The position numbers were made by a program, and so were the translations under genes. From CBDAMZ01 sp965197375 (GTDB taxonomy: Bacteria > Acidobacteriota > Vicinamibacteria > Vicinamibacterales > UBA8438): a stretch of DNA of 64,000 nucleotides. Location of the stretch: positions 62,001-126,000 of the forward strand of contig CBDAMZ010000005.1 in NCBI GenBank assembly GCA_965197375.1. Reading direction: 5' to 3'. This document shows positions 9,337-17,795 of this stretch, in pieces (the stretch's first letter is position 1; each line of letters opens with the position of its first letter). Below the pieces are notes generated by a model, which worked only from the letters and a program-made list of their open reading frames with translations, was not told the origin of the DNA and made no database searches.

Positions 9337-9738
9337 CTACCTGACCGAAAGAACTATACTCCACGCCCAGACAATCCCGACGCCAAGGAACGCACCGACC
9401 GTGTCGGCAACTAGGTCCCGTGCCGTTGCGGTGCGCCCAGGGACAAAACTCTGGTGAAACTCGTCGCTGAGTCCGTAGAACGAAGTCACCACGACCGCTG
9501 CCACGGCAGCACCGCCGGTGATGCCTAAACAACGTCCGCTAGCGAGCCCGCGTAGCACAAGCATACCGAGCACCGCATACACGACAGCGTGCGCGTTCAC
9601 GTCGGACAGGCCGCCCGGCAGCGCCGGTGGATCCGACGCCGACGAGACGACAAAAATCAATACCATGAGTACAATGGCCGGGCTCCACGCCCAGACCACT
9701 CGCACCGATCCTGGCGAGTCGACGCGCGCATCCATCAC
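9337..9738 (-). CDS. VanZ-family membrane protein
   Basis: 133 aa with about four predicted transmembrane helices (WAWSPAIVLMVLIFVVS; VNAHAVVYAVLGMLVLRGL; ITGGAAVAAVVVTSFYGL; DTVGAFLGVGIVWAWSIV). The segment YGLSDEFHQSFVPGRTATARDLVADTVGA is diagnostic of VanZ-like proteins; the family is named after a teicoplanin-resistance accessory protein. Most members have no established function and nothing here ties this one to glycopeptides. It overlaps the preceding small membrane gene by 4 bp. Confidence 0.85.
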   Translation of the reverse strand: MMDARVDSPGSVRVVWAWSPAIVLMVLIFVVSSASDPPALPGGLSDVNAHAVVYAVLGMLVLRGLASGRCLGITGGAAVAAVVVTSFYGLSDEFHQSFVPGRTATARDLVADTVGAFLGVGIVWAWSIVLSVR

Positions 9739-9908
9739 AGCGGGAACGGATACATGAACCAGCCAAGCAACAAAGCCACCGCGATAAAACCAGCAAAGGC
9801 CATGGCGCCGAACCGCAGCTGTTCTCTCAGGGAATCACGCATCAGCACGGCAAAGACAAGCGAAACGAACCCAGCGAACGTCAGCATCGCGGCAAAATGG
9901 TTAGTCAT
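9735..9908 (-). CDS. small two-helix membrane protein
   Basis: 57 aa from ATG 9908; a GTG at 9923 would add five residues. Two hydrophobic helices are evident (AAMLTFAGFVSLVFAVLM and AMAFAGFIAVALLLGWFMYP) separated by a short charged loop RDSLREQLRFG. Its stop overlaps the VanZ-family start by 4 bp, which supports it being translated. Family not recognised and no function assigned. Confidence 0.6.
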   Translation of the reverse strand: MTNHFAAMLTFAGFVSLVFAVLMRDSLREQLRFGAMAFAGFIAVALLLGWFMYPFPL

Positions 9909-9938
9909 GCTCTTGGTGGCCACTTAGAACGGTCGGTC

Positions 9939-10325
9939 TCACTTTCGCCCGAGGGCGATGTCGAAGGCGTCGACCACAACGAGCATGTTCAGCAACCCGG
10001 CTACAACGAGAAAAGAATTGCCGTACTCATAGGTGGTCGCGACCACGCGCCCATCACCCAGCTCGAGCGCGCGTGCGAGGAAATAAGGCGCCCCGATGCC
10101 AAGGTCCGCAAACGCGGCCAGGGCCACAAGCGGCTGGGAGAAGTCGAAGGGAAGAATTCCTCCTTCCAGCCAAAGACCAATCGCGAACATCGTTGGTAGG
10201 GCAACGAGGAAGATCACGCCCTTGCTCAGTCGACCTAGCCAAAGATGACCGGCACCTGGCACGATCCAGGCGACCGCACAGACGAGCGCCGTAGTATAGG
10301 TCCCGGCAGGTCTGGCGTACACCAT
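9939..10325 (-). CDS. multi-pass membrane protein, DUF6677-like
   Basis: 128 aa from ATG 10325; a TTG at 10340 is an alternative start. It contains an N-terminal GAGHLWLGRLSKGVIFLVAL segment, similar to the glycine-rich turn of TM2-type proteins, and three to four helices. I associate this pattern with a family of uncharacterised proteins common in Acidobacteria, but only from memory of the pattern. It lies just upstream of the small membrane protein on the same strand. Confidence 0.65.
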   Translation of the reverse strand: MVYARPAGTYTTALVCAVAWIVPGAGHLWLGRLSKGVIFLVALPTMFAIGLWLEGGILPFDFSQPLVALAAFADLGIGAPYFLARALELGDGRVVATTYEYGNSFLVVAGLLNMLVVVDAFDIALGRK

Positions 10326-10505
10326 GACGTTCGTGTCCAATGCCCCTAGGTTAGCTAGCGCCTATCTCACAACGACAGCCGCATTCGGCCGCCCTCAGTT
10401 AATCACCGTTAATAATGAACGGGACCACTGACCCGTCAGTCTAGTGCTCTGCCTAACGTTAAACTCACAAACCGGGCGGCCGTGAAACCGAGCGGCGGTC
10501 ATCGA

Positions 10506-11453
10506 TCAAAGCGCGTCGAAATGCGTTAGCTGTTTGAACTCTGCAAACCTAGCTTCGATCTCACCACGTGTGAGCCGCAGCAAGCGATTCAAACCAAAGT
10601 CTTCCACTGAGAACGATGCCATCGTGCTCCCGGCGATGACAGCCTGCCTCACAACGTCGTCGGTGATTGTGGGCGCGGCCGCAAGGTACCCAACGAACCC
10701 TCCGGCGAACGTATCCCCGGCACCAGTTGGATCAAAGACTTCCTCGAGAGGCAGACCCGGGACAGTGAAGAATCCGTCGTTAACCGTCATGAGCACGCCG
10801 TACTCCCCCCGCTTGATGACAACCCGCTCTGGTCCCATGGCTCGAATCGCCCTCGCTGCCTTGACCAGATTTGCCTCACCAGTAAGCTCACGCGCCTCTT
10901 CGTCGTTAATGACGACCGCGTTCACACGGCCGAGCACAGCCAAAAGCTCGTCCGGAGTCCGCTCGATCCAGTAGTTCATCGTGTCTAGCGCGATAAAGTG
11001 AGGTGACCGTACCTGAGCGAGCACGTCGAGCTGCAGGGCCGGATGTATGTTAGCTAGAAACACGAAGGGGCTGGGTTGAAAATGATCTGGGATCGTCGGT
11101 CGAAAGTCTTGGAACACGTTCAGCCGCGTGTAAATCGTGCTACGCGTACTCAAGTCTAAACTGTATCCCCCTTTCCACCGAAAGGTCTCGCCAGGAACCC
11201 GCTGCAACCCCTCGAGGTCTATACGACGCCCGACAAAAACCTGGACGTGCTCGTCCGCGAAGTCCTCACCCACGACTGCCACTAGCCGGACGTCGGTGAA
11301 AAACGAAGCTGCCAGGCTGAAAAAGGTCGCTGCCCCACCCACCACACGCGACACCTCACCCACTGGCGTCTTGATGGAGTCGAATGCGACGGATCCGACA
11401 GTTAGAATGGGATGAGTCGATTTCATGGCCTTCGGTGAGCGACGGATACTCAC
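10506..11453 (-). CDS. PfkB-family carbohydrate/nucleoside kinase
   Basis: Ribokinase-fold ATP-dependent kinase, 315 aa. N-terminal glycine motif VVGGAATFFSLAA and the C-terminal PfkB signature DPTGAGDTFAGGFVGYL, with the catalytic Asp in GAGD. The start chosen is GTG 11453, which overlaps the mtnP stop by 4 bp and has GGGAAG 8 bp upstream; ATG 11426 is the alternative. Coupling to MTA phosphorylase suggests a substrate from the MTA/adenosine salvage route, such as adenosine or a methylthioribose-derived sugar, but the sequence does not decide this. Confidence 0.88.
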   Translation of the reverse strand: MSIRRSPKAMKSTHPILTVGSVAFDSIKTPVGEVSRVVGGAATFFSLAASFFTDVRLVAVVGEDFADEHVQVFVGRRIDLEGLQRVPGETFRWKGGYSLDLSTRSTIYTRLNVFQDFRPTIPDHFQPSPFVFLANIHPALQLDVLAQVRSPHFIALDTMNYWIERTPDELLAVLGRVNAVVINDEEARELTGEANLVKAARAIRAMGPERVVIKRGEYGVLMTVNDGFFTVPGLPLEEVFDPTGAGDTFAGGFVGYLAAAPTITDDVVRQAVIAGSTMASFSVEDFGLNRLLRLTRGEIEARFAEFKQLTHFDAL

Positions 11454-12340
11454 TTTAGATACTTCCCGACGATTGGCGCTAGGTCAACCTTGGTTCGATC
11501 CGAAATCGCCTCTGGCCTCGTGATGATCGCCGCCGCCAACGCAGTAGCACACTCGCAAGTTCGCTCGACCGGCAGGTGCGAGAGCGCTGCTTTAATAATC
11601 TTCAGCGCCGTCTCTGCGTTCTCCTGCAAGATTTGAACGATCTTATCTACGGTGACGTGGTCGTGCTCCGGATGCCAACAGTCGTAGTCGGTCACTAGTG
11701 CGAGCGTCGCAAAACAGATCTCTGCTTCGCGCGCGAGTTTTGCCTCCTGCAGACTAGTCATCCCGATCACATCCATCTGCCACGAGCGGTACAGACGTGA
11801 CTCGGCCAACGTGGAGAACTGCGGCCCCTCCATACACACGTAGGTTCCGCCGAGGTGTCCCGTCGCGCCGACCTCCAGCGACGCATCATAGGCAAGCTGC
11901 GTCAGGATAGGACAGAGCGGACGAGCAAACGAGAGGTGTGCCACAAGCCCGCGCCCGAAAAAGGTGCTGATCCGCCCACGCGTCCGGTCGAAAAACTGAT
12001 CCGGAACGACGATGTCACGGGGCCGATAACGCTCCTGCAGGCTGCCAACGGCACTCGCCGAAAGGATCCACTCGACGCCGAGGGTCTTAAGCCCGAAGAT
12101 GTTCGCGCGAAAATTTAACTCCGACGGTGAAATATGGTGGCCGTTTCCGTGTCGCGCCAGAAACGCCACTCGCTGGCCGGCCACCGTGCCAACGACGTAC
12201 GGCGCCGAAGGTTCGCCGAACGGGGTCGCAACCGTAATTTCCTCGCGCTCGATGAACTCAGCTATATCGTACAACCCGCTGCCGCCTATTACGCCGACAC
12301 GAATGTCCCTTCGCTTAGCGGTCTGCTTAGGTTCCATCAT
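11450..12340 (-). CDS. mtnP: S-methyl-5'-thioadenosine phosphorylase
   Basis: Cleaves methylthioadenosine with phosphate to adenine and methylthioribose-1-phosphate, entering methionine salvage. 296 aa. Motifs: IGGSGLYD (phosphate loop), ARHGNGHHISPSELNFRANI, CMEGPQFSTLAESRLYR, and TDYDCWH. The DYD pair is the substrate-selecting feature of MTA phosphorylases as opposed to purine nucleoside phosphorylases. It overlaps the epimerase gene by 14 bp and the downstream kinase by 4 bp. Confidence 0.93.
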   Translation of the reverse strand: MMEPKQTAKRRDIRVGVIGGSGLYDIAEFIEREEITVATPFGEPSAPYVVGTVAGQRVAFLARHGNGHHISPSELNFRANIFGLKTLGVEWILSASAVGSLQERYRPRDIVVPDQFFDRTRGRISTFFGRGLVAHLSFARPLCPILTQLAYDASLEVGATGHLGGTYVCMEGPQFSTLAESRLYRSWQMDVIGMTSLQEAKLAREAEICFATLALVTDYDCWHPEHDHVTVDKIVQILQENAETALKIIKAALSHLPVERTCECATALAAAIITRPEAISDRTKVDLAPIVGKYLK

Positions 12341-12752
12341 TTGCTACTCTCGGCTGACTCTGTTTGAGCTCGACCAGGACCCCGTGAGTGCTTGAAGGGT
12401 GAACGAAAGCAACGAGCGCGTCTTCCGCACCCCTACGCGGATGCTCGTCGATTAACCGGACACCATGCGCCTTGAGACGGGCCACCGCTGCCTCAAGATC
12501 GTCGACACGTACGGTGATGTGGTGCAGTCCTGGCCCGCGGTGCTTCACAAAGCGCCAAATGGGAGACTCCTCGACAGTGGCTTCGAGCAGCTCGAGCGAT
12601 GTATCCCCAATTCGAACGAAGTGGGCACGCACGCCTTGGGACGGCACCTCTTCCGTCGTGGTTACCTCTAGGCCCAACGCGTCTTGATAGAACGCGAGTG
12701 CCTGGGTCAGGTCCCGAACTGCAATGCCGATGTGGTCCAGCGCGGCTTTCAT
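12327..12752 (-). CDS. mce: methylmalonyl-CoA epimerase
   Basis: Interconverts (S)- and (R)-methylmalonyl-CoA. 141 aa, two VOC (glyoxalase-fold) halves. The N-terminal block LDHIGIAVRDLTQALAFYQDALGL and the metal-ligand region HRGPGLHHITVRVDDLEAAV are typical, with a C-terminal HPSSTHGVLVEL. It sits 11 bp downstream of meaB on the same strand. Together with the mutase genes near 39-41 kb these form a complete epimerase-mutase-chaperone set. Confidence 0.93.
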   Translation of the reverse strand: MKAALDHIGIAVRDLTQALAFYQDALGLEVTTTEEVPSQGVRAHFVRIGDTSLELLEATVEESPIWRFVKHRGPGLHHITVRVDDLEAAVARLKAHGVRLIDEHPRRGAEDALVAFVHPSSTHGVLVELKQSQPRVANDGT

Positions 12753-12763
12753 GGTTCTGTTGG

Positions 12764-13780
12764 TTACTTGATCACCCGTCTGAAAATGTCATCGGCTGCC
12801 GTGTACGGATCCAGTGTTCCCTCGGCGATGCGTTCAACCACTTCGTCCAGGTCCAGCGCCGCGGCCGCTTTCCTCTCAACGACATCTACGAACAGACGGC
12901 TCAGAATCTCTCGGAGTCTAAACCGCGCCCTCTCGCGGCGGCGGCGGCCATCGTGTTGTTCCTGCGTGCGCTCGAAGCGGTGGATCGCTGCCAGCACTTC
13001 CGGCACGCCCTCCCCGGTGGTTGCTTGCACCTTTATAACCGGCGGGCGCCACGCCTGATCTGCTCGCTCGCTGAGCCCAAGCATCGTCTCGATGTCGGCC
13101 ACGGCTCGGTCCGCCCCTTCGCGATCCGATTTGTTCACCACGAAGACATCGGCGATTTCCATAATCCCGGCTTTAAGAGCCTGGACGTCATCGCCCGTTC
13201 CAGGCATGGTCACGACAATCGAGACATCGGCTGTACGAGCCACGTCAACCTCACCCTGCCCGACCCCCACCGTTTCAATGAGCACGACGTCCTTACCAGC
13301 TGCGTCCAAAACTACCACCGCATCACCTGTTGCGCGGGCAAGCCCGCCGACATAGCCACGGGTGGCCATGCTGCGCACGTAAACACCGGCGTCAACAGCA
13401 TGCGCCTGCATCCGGACTCGATCCCCGAGGATCGCTCCGCCGCTAAACGGACTAGTCGGATCGACGGCGATGATCCCAACGCGGCTCCCTCCGTGCCGCC
13501 ACTCGGCCGTGAGTCTATCGACAAGCGTACTCTTGCCGACTCCGGGCGGACCGGTCACGCCGATTACCGTTGCGCCACCAGTATGCCCGAACAAATGTGC
13601 AATCAACTGCGACGCTTCAGGCGACTCGTCCTCGATGATTGAAATAGCACGGGCAACAGCCCGTCGATCACCGGCGAGCACGCGGTCTACCAGATTCACA
13701 GCCCCGACCCCTGCCCTCCTATCCCCTGCGACGTAGCTCACCCCAGACATTTCCTGGAAATCATCAGCCGCTGCTTGCAC
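12764..13780 (-). CDS. meaB: MeaB, G-protein chaperone of methylmalonyl-CoA mutase
   Basis: SIMIBI-class GTPase that gates adenosylcobalamin loading into methylmalonyl-CoA mutase and protects it from inactivation. 338 aa. Walker A GVTGPPGVGKSTLVDRL near 75, IAVDPTSPFSGGAILGDRVRM, switch region VLIETVGVGQGEVDVA, and the base motif VVNKSDREGAD. Start is GTG 13780 with AGAGG nearby; ATG 13750 is possible. The annotation as ArgK found in older records is obsolete. The upstream region to 14259 is noncoding and probably carries its promoter. Confidence 0.94.
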   Translation of the reverse strand: MQAAADDFQEMSGVSYVAGDRRAGVGAVNLVDRVLAGDRRAVARAISIIEDESPEASQLIAHLFGHTGGATVIGVTGPPGVGKSTLVDRLTAEWRHGGSRVGIIAVDPTSPFSGGAILGDRVRMQAHAVDAGVYVRSMATRGYVGGLARATGDAVVVLDAAGKDVVLIETVGVGQGEVDVARTADVSIVVTMPGTGDDVQALKAGIMEIADVFVVNKSDREGADRAVADIETMLGLSERADQAWRPPVIKVQATTGEGVPEVLAAIHRFERTQEQHDGRRRRERARFRLREILSRLFVDVVERKAAAALDLDEVVERIAEGTLDPYTAADDIFRRVIK

Positions 13781-14259
13781 TGACCTCTTCTCTGATAGTC
13801 ATCAGTTGAGCGTCACGGAAGTGTTTTCCCACGGGTAGTTTTTTACGCAACTATAGTCGTTGTGGATCGGCGCACACTCCCCTACGGTAAGCACCGCAAC
13901 TCCACTACATTACAACTTCGCCCTCGACGATTCCGAGACGTCTGCCAGCCCGGGTCTTTGAGAGACGCCACTTGGCACCTATGGGGTCGGGCGCCTCAAC
14001 GCTTGTCCCCATCTCGGTGAACTTCCATTGAATCTCCGGAACGACGCGATCGGTTAGCCGGATAGGCTCGCTCGGTAGCGTAAAGGCGAGAGCCCCGCTT
14101 CCAGGAGCTCACGCACAGCGCGTCTGGTGATTTGTCTTACGCCACGGGGCGGAAGCCCATGGCGTCGAGACTCTATCACACTGCGCCGCAGCCCTTGATC
14201 TTGACAACGGTTCACCAAATTCAGACTATCCAGGCCAGCTCGAAGGTCAACCACGTGCT
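13781..14259. other. 479-bp intergenic region, divergent promoters expected
   Basis: It separates meaB (minus) from the beta-barrel gene (plus). No convincing gene is seen; a 66-codon minus frame at 14054-14254 has no family resemblance and no good ribosome site. A possible minus-strand -10 element TATAGT is at 13851-13856, without a clear -35. The rest shows no repeat or strong hairpin that I can identify. Confidence 0.4.
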
Positions 14260-14745
14260 ATGCGACGAATTGTGAGGGTGGCCGCGTTCGTCTTCCTGCT
14301 GCTGGGCGCGGTGCGTCCAGCATTTGCCGATTTCACGACCTTCATCGGCGCCACCCAGGCCCCTTCGACCCGCACCGTGCGCGGGGCGGCGCTGGGCCTG
14401 TCGCTGATCATCGTCGGATTCGAGTTCGAGTACGCCGATACGCCAGAGGATCGGATAGCCGGCATTCCATCGCTGCGGTCAGGGATGTTCAACATGCTTG
14501 TCCAAACCCCATTCGGGCTATTACCTGGGTTGCAGTTCTACGGCACAATCGGCGGGGGAGCGTATCGTGAACGGCTGGACGCTCACCAAGAGACCAGCGT
14601 TGGCGGCAATATCGGTGGGGGCGTCAAGATGAACCTGGTTGGTCCGTTCCGGGTGCGCCTAGACTACCGCCACTTCACGCTGCGCGGCTCACCTTTCCAC
14701 GACAAGCCACAGCGCGTCTACGTTGGCCTGAACCTCGCCTTCTGA
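14260..14745 (+). CDS. small outer-membrane beta-barrel-like protein
   Basis: 161 aa with a clear signal peptide (RRIVRVAAFVFLLLGAVRPAFA, cleavage predicted before DFTTF). The mature part alternates polar and hydrophobic residues in strand-like stretches (LGLSLIIVGFEFEYA, LQFYGTIGGGAY, FRVRLDYRHFTL, QRVYVGLNLAF) and ends with Phe, the recognition residue for barrel assembly. About eight strands are expected. It resembles the OmpA/OmpW-size barrels common in Acidobacteria, but I do not recognise a named family. It is a single-gene unit bounded downstream by a strong hairpin. Confidence 0.75.
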   Translation: MRRIVRVAAFVFLLLGAVRPAFADFTTFIGATQAPSTRTVRGAALGLSLIIVGFEFEYADTPEDRIAGIPSLRSGMFNMLVQTPFGLLPGLQFYGTIGGGAYRERLDAHQETSVGGNIGGGVKMNLVGPFRVRLDYRHFTLRGSPFHDKPQRVYVGLNLAF

Positions 14746-14833
14746 GGACGAGGCAAGCAGAGCTGCCAAGGATCGGTACCGAAAGTCACCGAGCAGGGGC
14801 GCCGGGCGGCACCCCCCTCAACTGTTACGACGA

Positions 14834-14858
14834 GGGCGGGCGTGTGCGACGCCCGCCC
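14834..14858. terminator. strong hairpin between convergent genes
   Basis: A perfect 10-bp stem, GGGCGGGCGT with ACGCCCGCCC, around a 5-base loop GTGCG. It lies between the ends of the plus-strand barrel gene (14745) and the minus-strand gene ending at 14878, so it can serve both. No long T run follows on either side, so rho-independent termination is plausible rather than certain. A second weaker GC-rich hairpin precedes it near 14793-14817. Confidence 0.6.
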
Positions 14859-14877
14859 ATCACCGAACGTAAGAAAC

Positions 14878-15354
14878 CTAGAAGGATGTAATCAACTCTA
14901 GGTTGACCATCGCCTGGCCGCCAGCGAACGCATCGTTAAACCTCTCGTATATCTGCTGGACTTCGACAGGGAAAGCCTCGCTCAGGATCTGCGATACAGC
15001 GTAATCAGCACCCGAGACTGTGGGATCAATGAACCACACATAGAGCACACTATTATTCGGTCCGGCCTCTCGCGCTCGGTAGACCTTCCATCCTCGGGCC
15101 TGCGCTCTCCGATTTGGTGCCTCGCTCTTCTGCAACGCCTCGCCGAGCTGCGCCATAACGCCTTCGAAGTCGCCTGTGCTTCCGCGTTTAACATAGTTGA
15201 GTATCATGCCCGTGGGTGTTGTGAACGAGCGAGCTGCCTGGGCCGCTTCCGACGTAGTGGCGGTAAAAGCCATGCCAATCAAGATACCCACGGCCAACAC
15301 TACGGCAAGCACACAGCCCACCCAGATATGTCGCTGATTCAGAACCGAACGCAT
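14878..15354 (-). CDS. membrane-anchored or secreted protein of unknown function
   Basis: 158 aa with an N-terminal hydrophobic helix or signal sequence (WVGCVLAVVLAVGILIGMAFTA) and a roughly 120-residue extracytoplasmic domain. The domain starts after a serine/alanine-rich linker and includes TPTGMILNYVKRGSTGDFEGVMAQLGEAL and a WKVYRAREAGPNNSVLYVWFIDP core that looks like a compact alpha/beta fold. I believe similar proteins recur in Acidobacteria but cannot name a family. An AGGAGG is placed 7-8 bp before the ATG, so expression is likely. Confidence 0.7.
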   Translation of the reverse strand: MRSVLNQRHIWVGCVLAVVLAVGILIGMAFTATTSEAAQAARSFTTPTGMILNYVKRGSTGDFEGVMAQLGEALQKSEAPNRRAQARGWKVYRAREAGPNNSVLYVWFIDPTVSGADYAVSQILSEAFPVEVQQIYERFNDAFAGGQAMVNLELITSF

Positions 15355-15409
15355 GTTTGTGTCCTCCTAGTTTCGGTTAACAGGCGGGGTACTTTACCGT
15401 ACCAATCGT

Positions 15410-16654
15410 CTAGACAAAAGCCCCCATGATCTCATTGGAGACAATCATCCCTGATCTGGTCAGCCGGAGCCGATCCGCCGTGTGAACCAGTAACCCGGCA
15501 TCCAGAAAGGGCGTAAGTACTGGTTCGTAGCGAGCCATGACGTCAACAGCGTACCGGCGGCGGATGACGTCCAGGTCAATTCCGTCGGCGAGCCTCAACC
15601 CAGTGAACAGCGCGTCACCCAACCTTTCCGCCATCGGGACCGATCGGCGCTTGAGCATTACAGGGTCGCCTCTGTACACCGCTTCAACGTAGTGTCCTGT
15701 GTCGGCCACATTCTTCCACCGACACCCGGCTCGCGTGGAGTGCGCACCGCAGCCGAACCCGAGCCATTCGCCGTCCTGCCAGTACTTGAGGTTGTGTCGG
15801 CACCGCTTGCCAGACCGAGCCACGTTCGAAATTTCGTACTGCTCATAACCTGCGGCATCGGTTCGCTCGAGCGCGTCGAAATACATGGCTGCCGCATCGT
15901 CGTCCGGGGCACACGACCAGCCGCTGCGAGCCATTTCGTCTCGCAACGGAGCATTCGGATAGAGCTCGAGTATATACAGGGAGGCGTGGTCGGGCCCCAA
16001 ACCGATAAGTGTGTCGACCGACGCCGAACAATCCGCACGCGTCGCGGCCGGCAGCCACAGCATCAAGTCGAGGCTGACGTTCGCGCAACCGGCTTCGACA
16101 GCCGCCGACATTGCTGTGCGCGCGCGTTTCGCGGTGTGCCGGCGGCCGAGCCGCTCAAGTTCGTGATCATTAAACGACTGCACCCCAAGACTGATACGCG
16201 TGATGCCCGCACCGAGCAACTCGGTGACATAACCTACCGAGGCCGACTCGGGGTTCATCTCCAAGGTGACCTCGGCCTCAGCGTCAACGTCAAACGCTGC
16301 GCGGCACGCCGTCAGTAGCCGGGCGGCCTCCGCTGGTGTAAGGAGCGACGGCGTACCGCCGCCGAAGTAAATCGTGTCAACGAGCGATCCGTCACCGCCC
16401 TGTCGAATTTCCTTCTCGATCGCACCGACATAACGGACCTTCACGGCGCCGTCGAGCAAGCCACGGTTGAAGTTGCAGTAGTTGCAGATGGATTCACAAA
16501 ACGGAATGTGCAAGTAGAGCCCCAGCCGGTCCGGCACCTTACCAGCCTTCGGGTCGTTGCATTGTCCAACATCACCGCACGAGCCACGATAGCCAGGTCG
16601 GCCACGAGACCCCTGCGCGATTGAGCCGCTGTCATCACCGCTCATTTGGCCCAC
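15410..16654 (-). CDS. hemW: HemW-like radical SAM protein
   Basis: Radical SAM protein of the HemN/HemW group; HemW binds and delivers heme, in contrast to HemN, which oxidises coproporphyrinogen III. 414 aa. The 4Fe-4S motif is in HIPFCESICNYCNFN near 50-64 (CxxxCxxC), followed by YFGGGTPSLL and the SAM-binding EMNPESASVGYVTEL. The four-Cys HemN N-terminal pattern is absent, which favours HemW. Start is GTG 16654, overlapping the preceding stop by one base (TAGTG); ATG 16645 is an alternative. Coupled to the DnaC-like ATPase. Confidence 0.9.
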   Translation of the reverse strand: MGQMSGDDSGSIAQGSRGRPGYRGSCGDVGQCNDPKAGKVPDRLGLYLHIPFCESICNYCNFNRGLLDGAVKVRYVGAIEKEIRQGGDGSLVDTIYFGGGTPSLLTPAEAARLLTACRAAFDVDAEAEVTLEMNPESASVGYVTELLGAGITRISLGVQSFNDHELERLGRRHTAKRARTAMSAAVEAGCANVSLDLMLWLPAATRADCSASVDTLIGLGPDHASLYILELYPNAPLRDEMARSGWSCAPDDDAAAMYFDALERTDAAGYEQYEISNVARSGKRCRHNLKYWQDGEWLGFGCGAHSTRAGCRWKNVADTGHYVEAVYRGDPVMLKRRSVPMAERLGDALFTGLRLADGIDLDVIRRRYAVDVMARYEPVLTPFLDAGLLVHTADRLRLTRSGMIVSNEIMGAFV

Positions 16655-17490
16655 TACGAGCTGCTCGCTTTACCACCCGACCACCCAAGCTCGAGCTGGC
16701 CTCCCTTGGGTTGCGCGCGAGCGCGGGCAGATGTGCGCTTAGGTAATCGCTTTCGTGGTCGCGACTTCCAGGCTCGAAACAGGTCCTCCGAACTGGGTGG
16801 ATATTCAAAATCTCGGTAGTCAGGTCCGGAATACTCGAGGAACTCGCACATTTCGCGGAGACGCGAGTGCATGCGGAACCCCACCCGGACAAGCAGTGAA
16901 TCCAGGTCATCGTTGTCTGGCACGTCCTCGTAGTTCGAGGTGAAGATCGTCGGCCTTCGATCGTTGTATCTGGTGTTAACAATAAGGTTCATCGTCTCCT
17001 CGACCCAGTCGGTCAGCCGTTCGGCACCGAGATCGTCGAGCACGAGCAACTCGGCCTGCATAACGCGCTCCAGGATCTCGGCCTCTGACGTCCGGGTCAC
17101 AGGGTTGTAGGTGCTCTTGATCGTGCTAAGCAGGGAACGCGTGTCGTAATAGAGGCCACGCACGCCTTTACGAAGAATCACCTCCCGAAGCACCGAGACT
17201 GCGAGATGTGTCTTGCCAACACCTGGCGGGCCAATTAGCAAGAGACCTTTGTCGACGATCGGAAACGAGCCGCCGAACTCGCGCGCTTTCGTGACCGTCC
17301 GAATCACCTGCTCGTTTGGATACGTGACGAAGGTGGAGAAGTCACACTTGTGATAACGAGGTGGAATCTTCGCCTCGTCGAGCAACTGGCGAGCCACCTG
17401 CTCGCGCCAACACTCGCATCTTTCAACGCGTCGCACTCCTTCGGATTCCAGTGCGCGCCAACCGGTGCCGTTGCAATGAGGACACACCAT
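16654..17490 (-). CDS. DnaC/IstB-like AAA+ ATPase with N-terminal zinc-binding segment
   Basis: 278 aa from ATG 17490 (AGGG 5 bp upstream); the frame is open 36 codons further up without a good start. The N-terminus MVCPHCNGTGWRALE...RCEC shows a CxxC...CxC metal-site pattern, then the AAA+ core: Walker A LLLIGPPGVGKTHLAVSVL, Walker B LLVLDDLGAERLTDWVEE, sensor 1 TIFTSNY, and Arg-finger region RMHSRLREMCEF. This is the DnaC/DnaI helicase-loader architecture. The sequence lies outside any IS, so it is not an IstB. A replication or repair loader role is inferred. Confidence 0.82.
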   Translation of the reverse strand: MVCPHCNGTGWRALESEGVRRVERCECWREQVARQLLDEAKIPPRYHKCDFSTFVTYPNEQVIRTVTKAREFGGSFPIVDKGLLLIGPPGVGKTHLAVSVLREVILRKGVRGLYYDTRSLLSTIKSTYNPVTRTSEAEILERVMQAELLVLDDLGAERLTDWVEETMNLIVNTRYNDRRPTIFTSNYEDVPDNDDLDSLLVRVGFRMHSRLREMCEFLEYSGPDYRDFEYPPSSEDLFRAWKSRPRKRLPKRTSARARAQPKGGQLELGWSGGKASSS

Positions 17491-17795
17491 CGAAACCCTG
17501 CCGATAGTCAGTGTCGTGCCAGACTCACGCCTGGCTCGACGCGACAGCATACCGCGAGCCGGCACAAAAAGGGATAGCTCAAAACAGCGGCCGGACAATT
17601 CATACTGGTATTAGGGTCGCCTTCCGCAAATACGGCCGCCCACCGAGAGTCCGCTGGTAGATGTTTCACCTGCCTACTGTAAGGCGCGAGGATGGAAAAT
17701 CCCTGGAATATTTGACCCGCCATTGAAAGGTTCAGTGCGGCCTTTGGTGGAATGCAGCGGCGGCCAAACGCCATAGTAACGTATAAAAACCAGCA
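17491..17795. other. intergenic region between hspR and the DnaC-like gene
   Basis: About 305 bp on a leftward-transcribed stretch. The first 36 codons upstream of the DnaC-like start are open but lack a supported start. No RNA gene or hairpin terminator with a T run is evident after hspR. A promoter for the DnaC-like/hemW pair is expected here but no convincing -35/-10 pair was found. Confidence 0.35.

Noticed and set aside
12599..13642. 347-codon plus-strand frame over mce and meaB
   Set aside because: Shadow of two well-supported minus-strand genes; composition is atypical (His/Arg-rich) and there is no domain.
14054..14254. 66-codon minus-strand frame in the meaB-barrel spacer
   Set aside because: No ribosome site, no family, and composition like random high-G+C sequence.
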